A stretch of DNA of 64,000 nt from Novosphingobium pentaromativorans US6-1. Lineage in GTDB: Bacteria; Pseudomonadota; Alphaproteobacteria; Sphingomonadales; Sphingomonadaceae. A model generated the notes under the pieces. That model searched no databases. It was given only the letters and a program-made list of their open reading frames with translations, and was not told where the DNA came from. The DNA lies in assembly GCF_000767465.1 (NCBI RefSeq), contig NZ_CP009291.1, positions 3,390,501 to 3,454,500 on the forward strand, read 5' to 3'. Below are positions 33,965 through 41,909 of the stretch, in pieces (within the stretch, counting starts at the first letter, position 1; each line of letters opens with the position of its first letter). The translations under genes were made by a program, and so were the position numbers.

Positions 33965-34711
33965 ATGCTTACGTCCGTCCGTGGCCTTTTCGCTGCAACT
34001 CTTTTCGCGGGTGCCGCACTCGCAGCAACCCCGGCATTCGCCGATGACGCCGGTGTCCCTTCGGACATCACCATCTCGGGCAATGCCTCGCTGGTTACCG
34101 AATACCGCTTCCGCGGCGTTGACCTCTCCGGCGGCGACATCGCTGTCCAGGGCGGCGTTGACATCAGCCACTCGAGCGGCTTCTACGTCGGCACCTGGGG
34201 TTCTTCGCTTGACGAGGACACCGTTGGTTTCGGTCACACCGAGCTCGACCTTTACGGCGGCTGGTCTGGTGAGATCGCGAGCGGCGTTTCGGGCGACATC
34301 GGCGTTATCTACTACGCCTATCCGAACGCGCCCGCCGGTGACACCGACTACGTCGAATTATACGGCTCGCTCAGCAAGACACTCGGCCCCGTGGATGCGA
34401 CCGTTGGCGTTGCCTACGCTCCGAAGCAGGACTCGCTCGGCGGTACCGACAACTTCTACGTCTACACCGACCTCGGCGTTGCCGTGCCCAACACGCCGGT
34501 CAGCCTCAAGGGACACATCGGCTACACCGACGGTTTCCTGACCTTCACCAACGACGGCGATGCCTTCGACTGGTCGGTTGGCGCCGAATTCGCAGTGAAC
34601 AGCAACCTGTCGGTCGGCGTGTCCTATGTCGATGCGCAGGGTGACTACCTGCCCGGCGACTACAAGTTCACCGACGGTGCCGTTGTCGGTTCGCTCTCGG
34701 TCTCGTTCTGA
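33965..34711 (+). CDS. TorF family outer-membrane porin-like protein
   Basis: The protein has 248 residues with a signal peptide (about 1-26, AFA cleavage) and a TorF-type beta barrel. Visible elements are TEYRFRGVDLSGGDIAVQGG near the N-terminus, alternating aromatic strands and a C-terminal Phe. TorF proteins are common putative porins in sphingomonads. Of two adjacent in-frame ATGs (33959, 33965), the second has the better spacing to GAGGGA. A strong terminator follows, so it is monocistronic. Confidence 0.88.
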   Translation: MLTSVRGLFAATLFAGAALAATPAFADDAGVPSDITISGNASLVTEYRFRGVDLSGGDIAVQGGVDISHSSGFYVGTWGSSLDEDTVGFGHTELDLYGGWSGEIASGVSGDIGVIYYAYPNAPAGDTDYVELYGSLSKTLGPVDATVGVAYAPKQDSLGGTDNFYVYTDLGVAVPNTPVSLKGHIGYTDGFLTFTNDGDAFDWSVGAEFAVNSNLSVGVSYVDAQGDYLPGDYKFTDGAVVGSLSVSF

Positions 34712-34745
34712 TCGATAGCTGAACGCGATTGAACTCGCAGGAGGG

Positions 34746-34775
34746 CCCGCCCGGAATTTCCGGGCGGGTTTTTCT
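34746..34775 (+). terminator. intrinsic terminator after the TorF gene
   Basis: CCCGCCCGG and CCGGGCGGG form a 9-bp stem with a short AATTT loop followed by TTTTTCTT. It ends the porin transcript just before the convergent SIMPL gene. Confidence 0.9.
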
Positions 34776-34789
34776 TCGCCTGCTTCAGG

Positions 34790-35542
34790 TCACTTCAGAT
34801 AGAAGTTGACGGTCGTGACGACGCGAACCTTCTTGTAAGGTGTGTCAGAGACGCCATAGCCGCCGGTCTCGCCGTCCCGGGCATCGATGGAAAAGTAACC
34901 CTGGGTCGCGTTCTTGATGGAGCCGACTTCTGCCCCGCTGTCTTTCGCGAACTGCTCTGCCGCTGCGCGAGCGTCCTTGGTCGCATCGGCCACCATCTCC
35001 GGCTTGATGTCGTTGAGCTTGGTGAAGGTATAGGCCATGCCCGAGCCTTCCTCGAGGACGACACCCCGGCGAACGAGTTCGAACTGCTTCCTTACCGCAT
35101 CCTGGGCACGTTTGATGTCGGTGCTGCGTAGGGTCATGCGCTGGCGTACAGTGAATGTCGGCACGCCGTTGTCCTTGTATTGCGAGACGTTGACGCCGGT
35201 CGGCTGCAGGGCCTCCGCCGGAAATCCCAGTTCGCGAAAGAAACCGCGGATATGCGCGGTATCGCGATCCACACTGCCTTGCGCATCGGACAGGTTTCCG
35301 GCGCTGGCGGAATAGGCGATGGTCCAGGTCGCGAGATCGGCGGTGACGTCGCGTTCCGCAAGTCCGCGCACGGTGACCGACCTGTCCGCATGTTGGGCGC
35401 GCTTTAGCCCGTCGCCAAGGCCGAAACCGCCGACGATCATGCCGATCGCCAATATGGTGGAACTGGCCAACCATCGCTTCGTCGTCGTCTGGGCGAAGAA
35501 CCCGGTGGAGCGGGGGGCATTATCTGGGCTATGCTCAGTCAT
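34790..35542 (-). CDS. SIMPL domain (DUF541) membrane-anchored protein
   Basis: The 250-residue protein has an N-terminal TM helix (about 27-45) and a SIMPL domain (about 52-248). Its strands include VTVRGLAERDVTADLATWTIAYSA, a mid-domain TGVNVSQYKDNG and a final KKVRVVTTVNFYLK. SIMPL proteins are periplasmic or exported and form oligomers linked to oxidative or envelope stress, with no defined activity. It stands alone between two convergent/divergent neighbours. Confidence 0.82.
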   Translation of the reverse strand: MTEHSPDNAPRSTGFFAQTTTKRWLASSTILAIGMIVGGFGLGDGLKRAQHADRSVTVRGLAERDVTADLATWTIAYSASAGNLSDAQGSVDRDTAHIRGFFRELGFPAEALQPTGVNVSQYKDNGVPTFTVRQRMTLRSTDIKRAQDAVRKQFELVRRGVVLEEGSGMAYTFTKLNDIKPEMVADATKDARAAAEQFAKDSGAEVGSIKNATQGYFSIDARDGETGGYGVSDTPYKKVRVVTTVNFYLK

Positions 35543-35635
35543 CGCAGGTCTCCCTCTTGGCCGTGCATTCTTGCCGATGCCTGGCTTTATCTGCGATGAA
35601 CCGTTTCATGTCAGCGATGAACTGAAGGAATATTC

Positions 35636-36070
35636 GTGCTCAAGTACCTCCACACCATGGTCCGGGTCAGCGATCCGGACGCAACGATCCGCTTCTTCGA
35701 ACTGATCGGCCTGAAGGAGACCCGCCGATTCTCGAGCGAGCAGGGGCGGTTCACCCTGATCTACCTGGCCGCGCCGGGACAGGAAGAGGCCGAGGTCGAG
35801 CTGACCTATAACTGGCCCGGCGAGGATGGATCGCAGGAAGAATATACCGGCGGCCGCAACTTCGGACATCTCGCCTTCAGCGTCGACAATATCTACGAGA
35901 CCTGCCAGCGGTTGATGGATGCGGGCGTAACGATCAACCGACCACCGCGCGATGGCCATATGGCTTTCGTGCGCACGCCGGACGAAATCTCCATCGAGCT
36001 GTTGCAGGACGGCGGCCGGCTCGAGCCGGCTGAGCCTTGGGCAAGCATGCCGAACGTCGGCAGCTGGTAA
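35636..36070 (+). CDS. gloA: lactoylglutathione lyase (glyoxalase I, VOC family)
   Basis: The 144-residue protein starts with GTG (35636) after GAAGGA. Two VOC repeats give MLKYLHTMVRVSDPDATIRFFELIGL and GRNFGHLAFSVDNIYETCQRLMDAG, with metal ligands His6, the Glu in VELTYN, His in FGHLAF and the Glu in ISIELLQ. It isomerises the methylglyoxal-glutathione hemithioacetal to S-lactoylglutathione in the cytosol. Length and motifs fit the nickel/zinc GloA class. Confidence 0.9.
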   Translation: MLKYLHTMVRVSDPDATIRFFELIGLKETRRFSSEQGRFTLIYLAAPGQEEAEVELTYNWPGEDGSQEEYTGGRNFGHLAFSVDNIYETCQRLMDAGVTINRPPRDGHMAFVRTPDEISIELLQDGGRLEPAEPWASMPNVGSW

Positions 36071-36121
36071 GCGAAAGGCATAGCGAGGCGCCGGCCCACG
36101 CTTGCGGGCCGGCGCACGCAG

Positions 36122-37363
36122 TCAGGCAGCGCCTGGCGAAGGCGACTTGGCGAAGCGCAGGATCGTGTATCCGAGCAGGGCAGAGAACAGCGATCCGACC
36201 AGGACACCGAGTTTCGCCTCTTCGATCAGAAGCGGATACTTGGGAAAGGCCAGAGCGCCGATGAACAGGCTCATGGTGAAGCCGATTCCGCACAGCACGG
36301 CCATGCCCCACAACTGGACCCAGGAGGCCCCGGCCGGACGCGGTGCGAAGCCCAGCCTGTCGGCAATGACGATCGCGGCGAAAATGCCGATCTGCTTGCC
36401 GATGAACAGTCCGAGCGCGACGCCGAACGGAACCGGATCGAGCAGGCCGTCGAGGCCGATCCCGCTCAGGGCTACACCGGCGTTCGCAAATCCGAACAGC
36501 GGAACGATTACATAGCTGTTCCATGGGACCAGTGCGTGTTCGAGGCGGAGCAGCATGCTGTCTCCGCGATAAAGGGGCTTGAGCGGAATCGTGAAGGCCA
36601 GCACGACGCCGGCAATCGTGGCGTGAATGCCGGTGTTGAGCACGCAGTACCACAGTCCCAGGCCCAGCAGCATGTAGACCCACAGGTGATGGACGCCGCG
36701 GCGGTTCGCAAGGATCAGTCCCGCGAGCAGGATCAGCGCGCCCACGCCCCACATCATCTTGATCTGCGCGGTATAGAACAGCGCGATGATGACGACAGCG
36801 CCCAGGTCGTCGACAATGGCCACCGTGAGCAGGAAGAGGCGCAGCGAGGGCGGGATGCGATTGCCGAGCAGGCCGAGGACGCCCACTGCGAAGGCGATGT
36901 CCGTCGCCGCGGGAATCGCCCAACCGCGCTGCATCGGCTGACCGCTCCCTGCTGCCGCCAGATAGATCAGGGCCGGGGCGATCATGCCGGCTGCGGCGGC
37001 CAGGACCGGAAGTCGACGCTTGGCGGCACTCGAAAGCTCGCCATCAAGGATCTCGCGCTTGATCTCCAGGCCGACGACGAAGAAGAAAATCGCCATCAGC
37101 GCATCGTTGATCCACATGTGCAGGCTGTCGAGCTTGGCGATTGGCGTCCAGCTGAGTTCATGATGGAACAAGTAATGGTAATCGTGCGCCAGCGGTGAGT
37201 TGGCCGCAGTAAGTGCGAGTGCGGTGACAATGATCAGCAGGATACCTGCCGATGCTTCACCGCCCATTAACTTTGTGAAAGCGCGCGCCAGATTGTTGGC
37301 GAAATGTCTTTTCAGGCTCATAATTCGGCTACTGTCAGGCTTTCTGGTCAGGTTTGCATTCAA
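36122..37363 (-). CDS. nhaA: Na+/H+ antiporter NhaA
   Basis: The 413-residue protein has about twelve TM helices. It carries family motifs such as NDALMAIFFFVVGLEIKRE, the AATDIAFAVGVLGLLG helix and the transport Asp pair in VAIVDDLGAVVI near residue 190. It exchanges two protons for one sodium across the inner membrane for pH and sodium homeostasis. ATG 37321 (14 codons later) is an alternative start, and neither has a strong RBS. It diverges from the glycosyltransferase gene with only 41 bases between. Confidence 0.93.
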   Translation of the reverse strand: MNANLTRKPDSSRIMSLKRHFANNLARAFTKLMGGEASAGILLIIVTALALTAANSPLAHDYHYLFHHELSWTPIAKLDSLHMWINDALMAIFFFVVGLEIKREILDGELSSAAKRRLPVLAAAAGMIAPALIYLAAAGSGQPMQRGWAIPAATDIAFAVGVLGLLGNRIPPSLRLFLLTVAIVDDLGAVVIIALFYTAQIKMMWGVGALILLAGLILANRRGVHHLWVYMLLGLGLWYCVLNTGIHATIAGVVLAFTIPLKPLYRGDSMLLRLEHALVPWNSYVIVPLFGFANAGVALSGIGLDGLLDPVPFGVALGLFIGKQIGIFAAIVIADRLGFAPRPAGASWVQLWGMAVLCGIGFTMSLFIGALAFPKYPLLIEEAKLGVLVGSLFSALLGYTILRFAKSPSPGAA

Positions 37364-37404
37364 ATACTTCGTTAAATCTCTTGAACAAGATTTGACAGGT
37401 ATTG

Positions 37405-38841
37405 ATGCGATTGGGGGAAAATTTGGATTGGATTGAAGCCGTAAGGCCAGTCATTACAGTCCTGCAACTTGTTGAACAGGAACTTATGCTGTTCGCGGCG
37501 TTCTGGTTTCTGCTCGGGGCCATCGATGACATTGCCGTCGATCTGTGCTGGATCTGGCTGCGGCTGACCGGGCGCGCCTGTGCGGGATACGTCAGCCGGG
37601 AAGCCGCCGCGGCGCCGCTGGGCGGGCGTGCTGCAGTGTTCATCGCCGCCTGGCAGGAAGAGCAGGTCATCGGCCATACCATCCACCATGCCCTCTCGGT
37701 CTGGAAGCAAGCTGAATTCATCCTCTATGTCGGCTGTTACGGGAATGATCCAGCCACGATTTCGGCAGCCATGGCAGGTGCCGGCAATGATCCGCGCGTC
37801 AGGATCGTGATCCACCACAATGCCGGACCGACGACCAAAGCAGATTGCCTGAACCGCCTCTACACCGCCTTGTGTGACGACGAGCGACGGTACGGATACC
37901 GCTTCAAGAGCATAGTCTTGCACGATTCCGAGGACATGGTCCACCCGGCGGAGCTTGCTGTCATCGATGGCGCACTGTCGGACGCGGACTTCGTGCAGTT
38001 GCCGGTCTGGCCCGAGCCGCAACCGGGGTCGCCATGGATTGGCGGCCACTACGCGGACGAATTCACCGAATCCCATGCCAAATCGCTGGTCGTACGTAAT
38101 GCTCTGGGCGCGGCCATTCCGGCAGCCGGCGTAGCCTGTGGCTTCTCGCGCGAGATGATCGCCCGGATCGCCGGGTATCGCCATGCGGAGGGCGGGCCGG
38201 GGCCATTTGCCTCGGAATGCCTGACCGAGGATTACGAACTGGGCTTGCTGGTGCGGCGGGAAGGGGGGCGCTCCCGTTTCCTGCGTGCCCGCGATGCCGA
38301 AGGCCAACTCGTTGCCACACGCGCCTATTTTCCCTCGCGACTTGAGGATGCAGTGCGTCAGAAGACGCGCTGGATTCACGGTATCGCGTTCCAGGGCTGG
38401 GACCGCCTGGGGTGGGACCGGGGCTTTGCCGATTTCTGGATGGCCTTGCGCGACAGGCGCGGACCGCTCACCGCTTTCGTTCTGGGCACAGGCTACATCC
38501 TGCTCGTGATCGAAGGCGTGTTCGGCGTCTTGCGCCTTGCCGGATGGCACTCGCAACTGGCGATGTCGCCGGCATTGAAGATCATGCTGCTGCTGTGCCT
38601 TGCCAGTTCACTGTGGCGCGCGTTTGTCCGTTTCGTCTTCACCGCTCGCGAATACGGCGCCCTGGAAGGCCTGCGCGCGGTGCTGCGCATCCCGGTTGCC
38701 AACTTTATCACGATCGTTGCAGGTCGCCGCGCGCTCATGCGCTATATCCGCACCCTTCGCGGGGAGGCGGTTACCTGGGACAAGACCCGGCACGACGTGC
38801 ACCCGGCCCATGCTTCGAAACCCTTGGGAGCTGCTCGGTGA
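37405..38841 (+). CDS. NfrB-like membrane glycosyltransferase (GT2)
   Basis: The 478-residue protein has an N-terminal TM segment (about 15-50), a GT2 catalytic domain, then C-terminal TM helices (about 360-430). Catalytic features are HDSEDMVHP (173-181, DxD-like), TED at 274-276 and QKTRW (319-323, QxxRW processivity motif). This closely follows NfrB, the inner-membrane synthase of the N4-receptor glycan system. E. coli NfrB is about 745 residues with a c-di-GMP-binding MshEN domain; that part is absent here. Its TGA overlaps the GTG of the next gene, so the two are coupled. The sugar product is unknown. Confidence 0.87.
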   Translation: MRLGENLDWIEAVRPVITVLQLVEQELMLFAAFWFLLGAIDDIAVDLCWIWLRLTGRACAGYVSREAAAAPLGGRAAVFIAAWQEEQVIGHTIHHALSVWKQAEFILYVGCYGNDPATISAAMAGAGNDPRVRIVIHHNAGPTTKADCLNRLYTALCDDERRYGYRFKSIVLHDSEDMVHPAELAVIDGALSDADFVQLPVWPEPQPGSPWIGGHYADEFTESHAKSLVVRNALGAAIPAAGVACGFSREMIARIAGYRHAEGGPGPFASECLTEDYELGLLVRREGGRSRFLRARDAEGQLVATRAYFPSRLEDAVRQKTRWIHGIAFQGWDRLGWDRGFADFWMALRDRRGPLTAFVLGTGYILLVIEGVFGVLRLAGWHSQLAMSPALKIMLLLCLASSLWRAFVRFVFTAREYGALEGLRAVLRIPVANFITIVAGRRALMRYIRTLRGEAVTWDKTRHDVHPAHASKPLGAAR

Positions 38842-40061
38842 GCGGCCCTACGCAGGTTCGCGGGCAACCGCTGGTCGCGCTGCTGGCGCTCGCCGGGGGC
38901 TGGATCGGCGGCCGGGCCTTGACCTGGGAACCACCTGTTCTGATCCAGGAGGCGGTGGCGAGCGAGACCCTCCATCGGCCGGCAAGTGCGGCAAAGGATG
39001 GTCAATTCCGGTTCGACAGGTCGATCGGGCCGCAATCGTTGCCCGGAGGCGGGCGCCCTCGCGCCGAATCCCATCCCCTGCGGCTCGCAGCCGTATCGGC
39101 ACCGGGCGCGGCATCGCCCGGTCGCGGGCAGGTCGCTCGAAGCATTCCTGAGCCGATCCGCGGCGCACCGACGTGGTCACCGGGCAACTGGGACCTTGCC
39201 GACCTGGCGGCAGATCGAATGGCGTCGATGCACGGATCCGGTCTGCTGTTGGGCGAAGCCGGCCAGCATATGCCCGGAGCCGGTCTCGCGGTTCAGCCTG
39301 AACCCCCTTCAGCCGTCGGTTCAAGCGTGACGTCAGGCAGGGGCGCGATTACCGGGAAGATCAAAGCTGTGGCCGACCCGCAATCGCCGCAGGAGACCGG
39401 CCCGAAGCGCTGGTCGGGGGATGCCTGGGCGCTGCTGCGCTCGAGCGGCGATACCGCGCTCGCAGCGGGGGCCTTGCCTGCGACTTATGGGGCGAGTCAG
39501 GCGGGTGCAGTGCTGCGCTATCGTATCGCACCGAGCAGCGACCACCGGCCCACCGCCTATCTCCGATCGACTTCGACCCTTGGAGCGGTGCGGCAGACCT
39601 CGGCGGCATTGGGTCTTTCCGCGCGACCCGTTCCGTCCGTGCCGATAGTCGGTGCGCTGGAAGGGCGGCTGACCGACGATATCGGTCGGCGCAGGTTCCA
39701 GCCCGTCGCCATGGCCGTGACGGAGCTTCAACCCTTTGAACTGGCTATGGGGATGCGGGCAGAGGCTTATGGCCAGGCGGGCTACGTCGGCGGAAAGTTC
39801 GCAACTGCCTTTGCCGATGGACAATTGCGGGCCGATCGCGCCCTGCTTTCTGTCGGACGGTACGATGCAAGGCTTGGCTTGGGCCTGTGGGGCGGCGTCC
39901 AGAAAGGGGCTGGTCGACTCGACTTCGGACCTTCGGCGACCGTTTCCGCGCCGCTGGGCAGGGGAGCGTTCGGCCGCCTTGCGTTCGATTGGCGCTTCCG
40001 GTTCCTGGGCAATGCCAATCCCGGTTCCGGTCCGGCCGTGACTCTTTCCGCAGGTTTCTGA
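38838..40061 (+). CDS. putative outer-membrane partner of the glycosyltransferase (NfrA C-terminal-like)
   Basis: From GTG 38838, overlapping the glycosyltransferase stop as GTGA, the protein has 407 residues. It has a signal or anchor segment (about 10-32), a long Pro/Gly/Ser-rich region (to about 210) and a C-terminal beta-rich domain with amphipathic strands ending in Phe. The last part resembles the NfrA C-terminal barrel (GRYDARLGLGLWGGVQKGAGRLDFGPSATVSAP). Classic NfrA carries many TPRs, and none is seen here. It is inferred to export the glycan made by the coupled synthase. Its high-GC third positions match the neighbourhood. Confidence 0.7.
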   Translation: MSGPTQVRGQPLVALLALAGGWIGGRALTWEPPVLIQEAVASETLHRPASAAKDGQFRFDRSIGPQSLPGGGRPRAESHPLRLAAVSAPGAASPGRGQVARSIPEPIRGAPTWSPGNWDLADLAADRMASMHGSGLLLGEAGQHMPGAGLAVQPEPPSAVGSSVTSGRGAITGKIKAVADPQSPQETGPKRWSGDAWALLRSSGDTALAAGALPATYGASQAGAVLRYRIAPSSDHRPTAYLRSTSTLGAVRQTSAALGLSARPVPSVPIVGALEGRLTDDIGRRRFQPVAMAVTELQPFELAMGMRAEAYGQAGYVGGKFATAFADGQLRADRALLSVGRYDARLGLGLWGGVQKGAGRLDFGPSATVSAPLGRGAFGRLAFDWRFRFLGNANPGSGPAVTLSAGF

Positions 40062-40108
40062 ATCGCTGCTTTTCTCCGCCGCCACGCTGCGGTAGCGAGA
40101 TAGCAGTA

Positions 40109-41023
40109 ATGGACGTCTATCTTCCCATCGCCAATCTATCGGTCAACGGCCTGATCATCGTCGGCCTTGGCGCGATCACCGGCCTCCTTTCGGGGATCTT
40201 CGGTGTGGGCGGCGGATTTCTGACGACGCCGCTGATGATCTTCTACGGCATACCGCCCACGGTCGCCGCGGCATCGGCTGCCAGCCAGGTGACCGGTGCA
40301 AGCGTGTCGGGGGTCTTTGCGCATACCCGGCGCGGCGGGGTGGATTACCAGATGGGCGCAGTCATGGTCGCGGGCGGCATCATCGGCACCGGGATCGGTG
40401 CCTTGCTGTTCAACCTGCTCGCCCAGCTCGGCCAGATCGATACCGTCATCAACATTCTCTACGTCCTCCTGCTCGGTTCGATCGGCGGCCTGATGGCGAA
40501 AGAGAGCATCCAGTCGATCCGGGCAGAGCGCAGCGGCGTCTCTATGGCGGCGAAGAAGCGGCGCCACCACCCGATGGTCGCAAGCCTGCCGATGCGCTGG
40601 CGCTTCTATCGATCCGGGCTCTACATTTCGCCGCTTGCGCCGCTCCTGCTTGGCATTGGCACGGGCATCCTGACGATGCTCATGGGTATCGGCGGCGGCT
40701 TCATCCTCGTGCCGGCGATGCTCTACATCCTGGGCATGAGCGCCAATGTCGTGGTCGGTACGTCGCTGTTCCAGATCCTGTTCGTGACGATGGCGACGAC
40801 GATGATGCACGCCCTCACGACCCACGCGATCGACATTGTCCTCGCCTCGCTGCTGTTGTTCGGCTCGGTGACGGGCGCGCAGCTGGGTGCGCAGTTCGCG
40901 CAGAAGGCGAGCCCGGTGAAACTGCGCCTCGTGCTGGCCATCATCGTCCTCGTGGTTGCGGCGCGCATGGCGCTCGGGCTGGGATACCGGCCTGACGACA
41001 TCTACACGATGGCGCCGCTGTGA
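40109..41023 (+). CDS. TSUP family (TauE/SafE) anion transporter
   Basis: From ATG 40109 the protein has 304 residues and seven or eight TM helices in two repeats, each with the family signature: GLLSGIFGVGGGFLTTPLMI near residue 28 and TMLMGIGGGFILVPAMLY near 195. TSUP proteins export or import sulfite, sulfonates and related organosulfur anions. It overlaps the next gene as GTGA. That pairing with the alphaproteobacterial TM protein is a conserved arrangement. Confidence 0.9.
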   Translation: MDVYLPIANLSVNGLIIVGLGAITGLLSGIFGVGGGFLTTPLMIFYGIPPTVAAASAASQVTGASVSGVFAHTRRGGVDYQMGAVMVAGGIIGTGIGALLFNLLAQLGQIDTVINILYVLLLGSIGGLMAKESIQSIRAERSGVSMAAKKRRHHPMVASLPMRWRFYRSGLYISPLAPLLLGIGTGILTMLMGIGGGFILVPAMLYILGMSANVVVGTSLFQILFVTMATTMMHALTTHAIDIVLASLLLFGSVTGAQLGAQFAQKASPVKLRLVLAIIVLVVAARMALGLGYRPDDIYTMAPL

Positions 41024-41784
41024 AGCGCCTGCGGGCGTCGCTGTGCGCGCTGATGGCGCTGTTCCTGCTGTCGGGAGCCCGCGATCCGATCCTCGTGCCC
41101 GAAGTCTCGCAGCACGAAGTCGATCTCCAGCAAGGCTTCACCGGCACCGAACTGCTCCTCTTCGGAGCGATCCTGACGCCGGAAGGCTCCCGCGCGGCGC
41201 AGGACTATGACATCGTCGTCGTTCTCAAGGGGCCGACTCAGTCGATCGTCCTGCGCGAGAAGCAGAAAGTCGCCGGGATCTGGATCAATGCGGCAAGTAC
41301 CGAATTCCGCTCCGCTCCGTCCTACTATGCGATCGCTTCGACACGCCCCATCTCCGAAATCGTCGACGACAAGACCGCCGCCATCTACGAACTGGGCCTT
41401 CAGTGGCTGCAGCTTTCACCCATTGGGGCGATCAATCCGGAAGAGCAGTCGCGGTTTTCGGCAGGGCTTGTGGAACTGAACCAGAAGCATGGCCTCTATC
41501 GTGAAAGCGAGGGCAGCGTGAAGGTGAGCGAACAGGTGCTCTATCAGGCGCGCATCGACCTGCCGTCCAGCGTGCCGATCGGTACCTATACCGCTGAAAC
41601 GTTTGCGATATCGAGGGGCCGTGTGGTCGCCTCGGCCTCGAGCGAAGTTGAGGTGCGCAAGCTTGGCTTCGAGCGCGCCGTGGCGAATTTCTCGGATAAC
41701 TACGGCTTCGTCTATGGACTGCTCGCCGTTTTCGTCTCGGTAGGCATGGGCTGGCTTGCAGGCCGCCTGTTCGCACTGATCTGA
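41020..41784 (+). CDS. TIGR02186-type periplasmic/membrane protein, partner of TSUP transporter
   Basis: The 254-residue protein starts with GTG inside the TSUP stop. It has a signal peptide (about 1-20), a periplasmic beta-rich domain with AQDYDIVVVLKGPTQSIVLREKQKVAGIWIN, and a C-terminal TM helix (about 230-250; GFVYGLLAVFVSVGMGWLAG). This matches the conserved alphaproteobacterial family TIGR02186 (Alph_Pro_TM), found next to TSUP transporters. It is likely an accessory or substrate-binding subunit facing the periplasm. No biochemical role is established. Confidence 0.82.
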   Translation: MKRLRASLCALMALFLLSGARDPILVPEVSQHEVDLQQGFTGTELLLFGAILTPEGSRAAQDYDIVVVLKGPTQSIVLREKQKVAGIWINAASTEFRSAPSYYAIASTRPISEIVDDKTAAIYELGLQWLQLSPIGAINPEEQSRFSAGLVELNQKHGLYRESEGSVKVSEQVLYQARIDLPSSVPIGTYTAETFAISRGRVVASASSEVEVRKLGFERAVANFSDNYGFVYGLLAVFVSVGMGWLAGRLFALI

Positions 41785-41909
41785 TCCCAGGTTGGCTGGC
41801 GCCTGCAAGAGGCGTCCCTGTGCGTCGATGCAATCGTGTGTGCATTTTAGCCGGAAATTAACTCGACAGACCTAGAAACCAAGATCCTTGGCGGCTTTCC
41901 AGGTGCTTG

